Of a stretch of DNA of 64,000 nucleotides, positions 55,801 to 64,000 are shown in pieces. This DNA is from Avena insularis (Eukaryota; Streptophyta; Magnoliopsida; Poales; Poaceae), in contig CM042697.1 of the NCBI GenBank assembly GCA_023614405.1, forward strand, positions 302,460,954 through 302,524,953. The letters run 5' to 3'. The first letter of the stretch is position 1; the number at the start of each line of letters is the position of its first letter. A program made the translations under genes and the position numbers. The notes beneath the pieces are model-generated. The model was not told the origin of the DNA. It worked only from the letters and a program-made list of their open reading frames with translations, and searched no databases.

Positions 55801-56941
55801 TTTGTGTTGTGCACCAAAAGAAAACCACCCAGGGAATTAGAGATTGAACATGTTTCTCCAACTGTGGATTTCGTGTACAGCCACATGCTACATATGGCTC
55901 TGGCTTAGTCAACTACATTGGGAAGACCCATGCATTGTCTTCAGGTTACTGAAAATGAGGGAATTCGAAACCCTACATGGGTGCCTGAAGACAAGCTAGC
56001 AATGGTGTATGGGAGGACCCTCTGGAAAGACTTCGTCACATTCTCAATCTGCCAGTACTCCATCTTGGTGAGTACTTATCCAGCGGCCACTGGTGGCAAC
56101 AAGATGAGAGTGTGTCATGTGGGTAAAGTGTACAACTTCTGCAGAAGATAAAATCTAAGTACTTAGCCGTGTCCCCGGTTATGGACAATACTGAGCAACT
56201 AAAGCTTGAAGCTATGGGAAATCTCGACATTCCAATTTCTAAAAGAAAAACTTTAAAGTGATAACAAAAGACTTGAAGCACTTGGGGTACCAAGGAGCTC
56301 AAGAGATTTGGATAAAAACTTGCAGCACTTGGGGGTACCAAGGAGCTCAAGAGATTTTGATAAAAACTTGAAGCACTTGGGGATTTACCAAGGAGCTCAA
56401 GAGATTTTGATAAGGACTTGAACACTTGGGGATTTACCAAGGAGTTCAGGAAGATTTGACAAAAGATCAAAACTATTTTGAAAAGATAGGATAAATTATT
56501 GCTTTCTACAAATGAGCCTAAAACCCTACTTGGCCAAATATGCATGTAATGGTAGGATCCACTTATATTTTACATAGTAGTGAAACTTGCCAATACAATT
56601 CAAATGTATTGACCCTTGTGGCTGTAACTTGTTATGTTGTAGGTTTGTGTGATATTAGTGAAGTTGATTGATTAGGATTACAAAGTCTACAACCAACATG
56701 TTTGCATGTGGCACTTTGAAGATGAAGGACCCCATGCTTATAGATATTCTGCTGCAATGAAATGTTATAGCCAAATGAGCTATGTAAGATGTAATAAAAT
56801 TATGTTATTCCTGGTTATAAAGTTATATTATGACCTTTGTTTCTTGATATTACATCTTAACTGTGGATGCTAGCTATTGATCCAGGGACTAGCATTGTAA
56901 ACACAGGGATCTCTACCTTATTAAAGGTTGGGACCTCTACA
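52871..56941 (+). repeat. Gypsy-D 3' LTR (4071 bp)
   Basis: Same ends and order as the 5' LTR. Visible differences are mostly single bases and short indels, such as one 4-bp ATTT unit near 53296, a run of changes near 54100-54150, and an ~11-bp difference near 54380. Confidence 0.92.
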
Positions 56942-57656
56942 TCGTCGGAACCTTTTACTCTAGTATCTTAATCCCTTTGTTTCACGATATATTACATGTC
57001 CGAGATTCGATCATCGGTATGTCCATACCTAGTTTGATCTCGTTACCGACATGCACTTTTTTCTTGTTCCTGTGATATAACATTCTAGTGATCAAATCAC
57101 TTTCTTGCAAGCTAACCAATGTGATATCACCGAGAGGGCCCAGAGTATATCTATCCGTCATTGGGATGAACAAATTCCACTCTTGATCCATGAGCCTCAA
57201 CATAACACTTTAGTAGTTTGAAGCCATTTTTATAATCACCCAGTTACAGTGTGACGTTTTATGTCATCAAGAAACTCCTCCGTGTTAGTGATTGACATGA
57301 TCTCATGGTCTAAGGATTAGGATCACTTCATAAGTTTTTTATATCAATATAAACTCAATGACTTTGATCGTAATGCTATACTTTGGATGAATGTTCATCA
57401 CATCATTACACTAATGTTGTGACCTCGTTATTAACAACATCCACTGTCCATGATCAGGAAACCTTTGATCATCTTGTTAATCAACGAGCTAGTTTATAAG
57501 AGAGGCATAACTAGGAACTTCCTTTTTGTTTATTAAACACACATGTATTAACGTTTCTGTATTAATACAATTATAGCATTCAAAATAAACATTTATCATA
57601 AATAAGGAATACGATAATAACCACTTTATTATTGCCTCTTGGGCATATTCCCTTCA
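56942..57656 (-). repeat. Copia-C 3' LTR, segment 3
   Basis: Begins with the TCGTC duplication and continues the sequence cut at 46894 (compare 63494 onward in the other LTR). On the minus strand it starts TGAAGGGAATATGCCC at 57656. Confidence 0.88.
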
Positions 57657-60600
57657 GTCTCCCACTTGCACTAGAGACAATAATCTAGTTTGAAAACTTT
57701 GCGTATTTGAACACCAATGGCTTTCTGGTGTTCCATATACGCAACTGCAAGTGGTTAACATAGTCTACGAATCTGACGCTTCAGGTCCGTGTGTATTTGC
57801 ATGTCTTTGCGTCTTCACGCATCACTGATTCTCCAATGAGATGGCATTGTATAAATTTGGTCTTTTGGTGAGACCTTTAGTTCCTTGGGGTTAAACCATG
57901 TCGATACTATTGTCGTACAATATATCTTTAGTGTTATCCCGTTGCAAACCACGCCTTAGTTTGATAATAAACTACTTGACACAAATTCCCTCCTTTGCTG
58001 CTACTATAGCAGTCATACACTTAGCCTTTTTGTCATAGTATCTGTCACAATGACTTAACTTTAGAATTCATCCAAATCCATCATGGAAACTTTCTTTCCA
58101 TTTCATTGTGCCACCCATAGTTTAAATTGAGATAAATTTAATTTGTATCTTGTGACAAAACTAGTATCAATGTAACGCTTTACAATGAACTATTTGTAAT
58201 TGTTTTCACCTCTACACAAATATATTCTTAGTTCTTCCAAAAGATCATAATAATATTCTCACTATCGTCCAATGATCATTTTATGATTTATGCTCATAAC
58301 ACTTAGAGCATAGGACATATCTGGATGTGTACATATCATGGTATGATTGATCAAAACATCCTTGTGATTTCACTCATCAAGTGTCAAAGCACTTGAATCT
58401 TGTTTCACTTATCAAGTGTCGATACACTTGAATCTTGATTCAATTCCTTTCCATGCGACAAGAACTATTTCTTGTCGTTTCTATATTGAACTCCTTCAAT
58501 ATCTCATATATGTATGTTTGGCACAACCATATTAGCATCATAGTCTATCCACTATAGACATTCATGTTAAATATTCGGGTTTTGCCTAAGTCTTTCATCA
58601 AAATGAAATTCTTAACCTTTGTCAATAAAAGATACATCATTTCCAATTAACAAGATGTCCTCCACATAATGTATTAGAAATATGTCTTAGCACTCCCACT
58701 TAATTTATTGCATATGCAAGCATCTTCATCGTCTCCAGATGAAAACTCTTTTTTTATCACGGTGAAGATTCTAACTCCGCGATGCTTACTTCAACCATTA
58801 AAGTTTGCATGCCCTTTCAGCATCCTTTGAATTTAACAAAACCCTTGGGACCGTGTCATGTACACGTCCTAGGTAACCATTCTATTAGAAGAACTTTGTT
58901 TTGTTTATTCATCTACCATATACCAAATTATATGTAGTGGTTGCTACTTTAATCCGTCCAGACTAAATATCGCTATGAAAGATTAAATCTTGTCATAGTC
59001 AACTCCTTGAACATTGTCGTAAAATACTTTACCGAAATGTCGATTATTTCATAGATGTGAAACATCCATGTCTATTTCTATATATCAAAATACGACCGAT
59101 AGGTTTTTACACCTTTCCGGAGGGTCTTCCAAGTTCAAAACTTGATTTTTCGTGTATGGAACTATCACGGATTTTATGGCTTCAATCCATTTGATGGAGT
59201 CAGGGCCCATCATCGCTTATTTGCATGAAGTCGGTTCATCATTGTCAAACAATAATGATTTACTCTCAAATCTCAACATTTGATTGTTTATCCGACCTAC
59301 TTAGTTTAATAGGAACTTAGATCTCGGTGACCATAACCTTTGAGACACATAAGCTATGAGCATTATGGAAGCCTCCGGAACGATTTCCGGTGCTGCGTAA
59401 CTTAGCACATTTAGCTAAGGTTCGTTAACCTTATCAAAGTTCTATTGTCCTCCCACTTAACTTTTGCGAAAAATTCCTTTTTCAAGAAACTTACATTTCA
59501 AGCGACAAACCCTTTTGTCCTCGGTGTGATGGAGGAATATCCAATGGTTATTCGAAATAACCTACAAAGACATGCTCATCCTACTTTGGTTGTAAACATC
59601 TTACTTATGCTTAGCATACCAAAATTTAAGAAATGATAATTTGTGTTTTACCTCAAACCATAACTCATATGGTGTCATTTCAACGTATCAAGATAGAGCT
59701 CTTTTCAGTGTAAAAGCGGTAGTCTCTAAAGCATGAATCTTTTTAAAACATAATGGCAGTTTTATAAATAACACCTTTGATCCAACCATGTCACACAAGG
59801 TTTCATTACAAATCTCAAACACTCCATACTCCTATGGTGTTTTGGGAGATGTAAATCTAGGTGTTTTGCTAAACTTGTAACTCAAATAAATCCCTTGATG
59901 AATCATAATTCATTTATTTTTCTTGTTACACTTGTAAATCAAATAAATACCTTATGATAAAATCATAAACCATTTATTTTCTAGTTACAATGATTTTCCA
60001 CTTCATCTTGAAAGTCTTTGAACGTTTTCAAATATTTCACACTTCTTTCTCATTAAGTGAACATTCACTCAAATTTCCAGAGAAAGCATATGAAGTTGAA
60101 ATCCATCGCTTACAACTTTACATAATGGACTACATACATCGATATGTATAAATTCTAATATTTTAGTCGTTCGTTCTTCTTTGGCCTTTGAACGAAGTTT
60201 TAATTATCCCGAGGAAAGTCTCACAAGCGTCACTTGATCAAATCAAAGACTCCAAAAATCCATGAATATGGAGTTTCTTCATGTTTTCTTTCCAATATAA
60301 TTTAAACGGCGATGTCACTTCGTAAGTGATCTTTCAATCATTTGTCTTACGACATTTTAGCATTAGGTTTTATGGATGTGATTTCTCCAACTAGATTTGT
60401 AAATCATCCATCTTAGATGGAATATGGTAATTATTTGAACAACCTTTGTTCTCATAATACCTGATTTAAATAACTATTATTAAAACAAATCTTGAAGTCA
60501 AGCTTTGATGTCAATGAGAAATACAAACAACGGTTTGTTTGTTTTCGATGAACATCATCACATATTCTCGTGCTAGTTACTTAGGCCATTGTGGTTCATG

Positions 60601-62552
60601 AATTGCATCGTTCCGTATGAAATTTCATACCAACCAATTCGGTATCCAATACCCAAGAACTACATAGTTGAACAATCAAAGAATACAACCATAACATGTA
60701 TATCATCTATATAGCTAAATTTGATATTTCCAATCTTTTATTTTCCGCCAAGTATATTTTATAGATTCTCTTTCAGCATTTCCTTTTTTCCTTTTAAAAG
60801 AATCTATCAACATCAACAGTGGCGCCAAACACATGACACATAGTCCAAAGCATGTATATTCAAATAATAACCTTTGGACTTGCACTTTGAAGTAGATCAC
60901 CATCATCAAAATGATCGGCATTCTTTCAAAATCCATTCTTTAGTAATCTTTTAGTGTAATAGACACTTTACATACATCTTCTATTCATCCTTATCATGAC
61001 GACTTTCATGAACAAGCTAATGTAGCTTATAAAGACGAATCGTGAGTATAACGTTACTTTCCAAAACTCTTTTGGATGATTAGGATGTCTAGCATCTCCA
61101 ACCTTTGCAAATTCTCATCCAATATGAGAACATATATTATACTCTATCATATTGCAACCAAAACATTGTTTCAGATATCGTTATATCTGCCACACATGAT
61201 GGTTTCTGAAATAATTCTTTCAACTCCTAGATAATCTCGATATTTTAAATCAAGAATAATGGAGGCAAACATGATACTTAAAATACTAACACTGGAATTG
61301 TTACTCTTGATTTAATACCAATTATTAAATTTCACGGAGTAAACAAAGTTTGCTAAAAGTTTGCAATGGGACTTTAAACTTTAGATTGACACTCAACACA
61401 ATACGATACCAGTTCGTAAAGTAAATATCTGGAATTCTATATTTCTATTATCTCAATTAGAACTAAGCATAAGGTGGTGAACGAATGCCAATGACTACAA
61501 CAAATTATGCAAATTCACTTCGATTTAATTTATGATAAATTGAGTTCTACTAATCCAAATTAGAAATAAACTCCCACTCAAAGACGACATTCCTCGTGTC
61601 TTTTCGGTGATTACATGAACCAAATCCACTACGCCAAGTCCGATCATCAAGTGAGTCGGTGTAGCTTCAAAGGCGAGCATCAAATGGGCATCATATCTTT
61701 CATATGACGCATGCTTAACCTTTCGGTCCGTGTTCCAAGGCCATGTATATACATGCTAGGCTCGCCAAGTAAGAACCTTAGTATTTGCGTGTGTAACTGT
61801 CTTACACCAGAGATATGCTCGTGGATTCAAGTACACCCGATCATCACGTGATGTCTTGAAGCGATGAAACATTGTCGGTGCATACTTAAGGAAGAACACA
61901 TTTTTATCTTGATATCTAAATGAGGGATCATCTTATTATGCTAATAAAATGCCAAACAAGCAATATAAGATGCAATAAAACATCACATGTTTGTAAGTGA
62001 AATGATATGGTTCCCGCATATGATCTCCATCATGTGCACCGTGGTATGATCTCTATCATACCTCTATGTGTAAAGCCAAGGTCTATGGAACCTACATGTT
62101 ATGTGTGTTGTAAGAGTATCATATCATACTTCTACTTACAACATTACCATATCATAACACTAGCCTAGCAACAATCTAAACTAGACGCCTCTAATTTATC
62201 CATTCCAAGTTTTACGTGGCTTAGGGTGTTCGAAGATAGAACCGTTCTTACCTACAAACATGAACCACAACGAGGATAACCAAATTTTTGACAACTAGTT
62301 GCAAATTAGATATTGACAATAGTAGGAGAGACAAACACCTGCTAGCCACTTATGTGAAACTAGTTGCATGTCAAGCGTGGAACAGGTCTCATGTGCGAGG
62401 ACATGTAAAGTTTGTCCGGGCCGCTTCATCCCACTATGCCACCAATATCCAAAGTACAACTAATAAGCAATAAAATGATCATCATCGACCACATACACAT
62501 ATGTGTACTACCCATGAAAAGCATCTACACACAGATCTGGCTCTGATACCAC
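57657..62552 (-). pseudogene. Copia-C internal region: decayed gag-pol and leader
   Basis: 4.9 kb of AT-rich DNA with no ORF above 75 codons. Coding origin is still visible on the minus strand: 58651-58668 reads YVEDIL with LIGND following, the RT YVDD box with Asp to Glu. 59160-59222 matches the RT N-terminal block of Copia-2 (PDSIKWIEAIKS against PDSNKWLEAMKS). The order fits a complete Copia. The part from about 61560 to 62540 matches the Copia-2 leader. The heavy loss of C and G fits long-term deamination of methylated DNA. Confidence 0.75.
62541..62551 (-). promoter_or_regulatory. Copia-C primer-binding site
   Basis: Minus-strand TGGTATCAGAG, 1 nt from the LTR, complementary to initiator tRNA-Met. 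Confidence 0.8.
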
Positions 62553-64000
62553 AGTTGGGTTTGCAGCATACAAAACAAAAAAATTCCTACGATGGGAACT
62601 ATGTACCAAGATCTATCTACTAGATACAAACAACGGGCGGATGTATATCCGTAGAGAACATACCCTTGAAGACCGACAAAGCTTAACGAGTTAAACTCGT
62701 GGTTGATGTAGACGATCTCTTGCCGATCTCAAGATCGAGAGGAAGTCCTAGCGCCGCAAAATAGCAGCGCATCCGTGCTCGCACACACGTACAAGACACC
62801 AAGCAACCTCCGCCTCCTCGCTCCAGCGATGCAGCAGAAGCACAACCCTTTCTTGCCGAATAGCCACCGGGAACATGTATCTCTCTAGTCCAAGACCATG
62901 GGGGATAAATTCTAGAGAGGGAGAGAGATCCTTCATGAGGAGGTGTGCGTGAGAAGTGAGGAGAGGGGATCCTTATATAGGGGAGGGGGCAGCCCAAGGG
63001 GGCATGGCCGCCGGCCAAGGAGGGTTCCCCCACCTCTCCCTCATTCATGTGGGTGGACACTCCACTCACAAAATGCCCCTTCAATTTTCTCCACTCAAAA
63101 TCCCACTCACATTCCCATTAAATTTCCACCAAATTTAACGAAAACTCTCATTCAATAAAACTCCTTTTATTTATTCAGAATTTTGTCAATTAATTTAATG
63201 ACAAACATTCACATATAACCCCTTGCTAGTATTCCATTTCACATGTAAAAACACTTTCTGCAATTTCACCCGAAAACCTGTTTCGGTATCTAGGGAAATA
63301 AATTCCTGCGCTTGTTATTCTTTCCGGTATGAAAATTTTGCTCCAATTGGATGTTAGTGTCCCTTAAGTGTGCCACCCTACAGTTCACGAATAATGCAGA
63401 CATGATCGAGAGCCTTCTCCGATCAATAATGAGAAGCGGGACCTGGAGATCCATACTGACTCCCACACATTCAACGATGACTTTCCTGTGATCGTCGGAA
63501 CCTTTTACGTCAGTATCTTAATCCCTTTGTTTCACAATATATTACATGTCTGAGATTCGATCATCAGAATCTCCATACCTAGTTTGATCTCTTTACTGAC
63601 ATGCACTCTTTTCTCGTTCCCGTGATATAACATTCTAGTGATCAAATCACTTGCTTGCAAGCTAACCAATGTGATATCACCGAGAGGGCCTAGAGTATAT
63701 CTATCTATCATTGGGATGAAAAAATTCCACTCTTGATCCATGAGCCTCAACATAACACTTTAGTAGTTTTGAAGCCATCTTTATAATCACCCAGTTACGG
63801 TGTGATGTTTGATGTCATCAAGAAACTCTTCCGTGTTAGTGATTGACATGATCTCATGGTCTAAGGATTAGGATCACTTCGTAAGTTGTTTATAGCAATA
63901 TAAACTCAATGACTTTGATCGTAATGCTATACTTCGGATGAATGTTCATCACATCATTACACTAATGTTGTGACCTCATTATTAACAACATCCAATGTCC
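62553..64000 (-). repeat. Copia-C 5' LTR (truncated by window end)
   Basis: Plus-strand start AGTTGGGTTTGCAGC (the LTR inner end, TGTAGGG changed). It matches the three segments of the 3' LTR in order. About 0.2 kb remain outside the window, judged from the partner LTR near 57456-57656. Minus-strand TATA box TATATAAGG at 62971-62979. Confidence 0.88.

Larger units (their letters stand above)
46895..56941 (+). mobile_element. Gypsy-D: non-autonomous large-LTR element (10.05 kb)
   Basis: LTRs of 4081 bp (46895-50975) and 4071 bp (52871-56941) flank only 1895 bp of internal DNA, with a perfect duplication TCGTC (46890-46894 and 56942-56946). The internal DNA has an initiator tRNA-Met primer-binding site, one ORF with multiple zinc knuckles, and a polypurine tract, but no protease, RT, RNase H or integrase. 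This fits a LARD-type non-autonomous element. LTR 3' end, leader and an internal LTR segment match Gypsy-B closely, so a Gypsy-B-like relative is the likely source of enzymes. The LTRs differ at few sites, so insertion is fairly recent. Confidence 0.9.
37618..64000 (-). mobile_element. Copia-C: old minus-strand Copia element hosting two later insertions
   Basis: Minus-strand order: 5' LTR (62553 to beyond the window), primer-binding site, leader and decayed gag-pol (57657-62552), polypurine tract, 3' LTR. The 3' LTR is split into 37618-37826, 46175-46894 and 56942-57656 (about 1.64 kb joined) by Copia-2 and Gypsy-D. The LTR belongs to the same family as Copia-2 (start TGAAGGGAATATGCCC). The coding part is so decayed that no long ORF remains, which makes this the oldest layer of the right block. 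Confidence 0.88.

Noticed and set aside
1..64000. tRNA, rRNA or other RNA genes
   Set aside because: No tRNA cloverleaf with A/B boxes or rRNA sequence was recognised. The only tRNA-related words are LTR primer-binding sites.

Overview
The window reads as intergenic heterochromatin of a large-genome grass, almost certainly Triticeae (wheat, Aegilops, rye or barley). It is filled with nested LTR retrotransposons of the Angela/BARE-like Copia, chromovirus Gypsy and Tat-type Gypsy lineages. LTR ends, target-site duplications (TSDs), primer-binding sites and pol motifs are all visible. No intact host gene was found. All calls come from reading the sequence; family names are by motif and not by database search.

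Left block (1-25346). A Copia element on the minus strand (Copia-1) is represented by its 5' leader (9903-10650) and 5' LTR (10651-11060 plus 23921-25346). A Tat-lineage Gypsy on the minus strand (Gypsy-A, 1637-9902, with dual RNase H) sits in its internal part. Gypsy-A is itself interrupted at 1636 by a further LTR element (Gypsy-X, 1-1636) that runs off the window. A complete 12.9-kb chromovirus (Gypsy-B, 11061-23920, minus strand, TSD GTCTT) sits inside the Copia-1 LTR. Gypsy-B has 3.2-3.3 kb LTRs, a C-terminal chromodomain, and two extra ORFs between the primer-binding site and gag. Its coding region carries several stops, a frameshift and a changed RT catalytic Asp.

Middle block (25347-37617) is the only part not dominated by LTR elements. 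It holds three tandem copies of a compound ~2.7-kb repeat built from ~0.5-kb submodules. Two copies carry the same small inverted-repeat transposon and the third preserves the empty site. It also holds diverged outlying copies, a GC-rich islet, a short ORF with a SIAH-like zinc-finger spacing, and a RING-H2 E3-ligase-like pseudogene (35839-36538).

Right block (37618-64000) is one degraded minus-strand Copia (Copia-C). Its 3' LTR was hit twice: by a full-length, fairly young plus-strand Copia (Copia-2, 37827-46174) and by Gypsy-D (46895-56941, TSD TCGTC). Gypsy-D has 4.1-kb LTRs around only 1.9 kb of internal DNA, whose sole ORF is a protein with up to seven CCHC zinc knuckles and no pol.

Gypsy-D shares its LTR 3' end, primer-binding site, leader and an internal LTR segment with Gypsy-B. 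It therefore looks like a non-autonomous derivative of the Gypsy-B family with a replaced coding region. In both families the ORF start codons are preceded directly by splice-acceptor-like sequence, which suggests expression from spliced subgenomic RNAs. Gypsy-D is the best candidate here for something little described.
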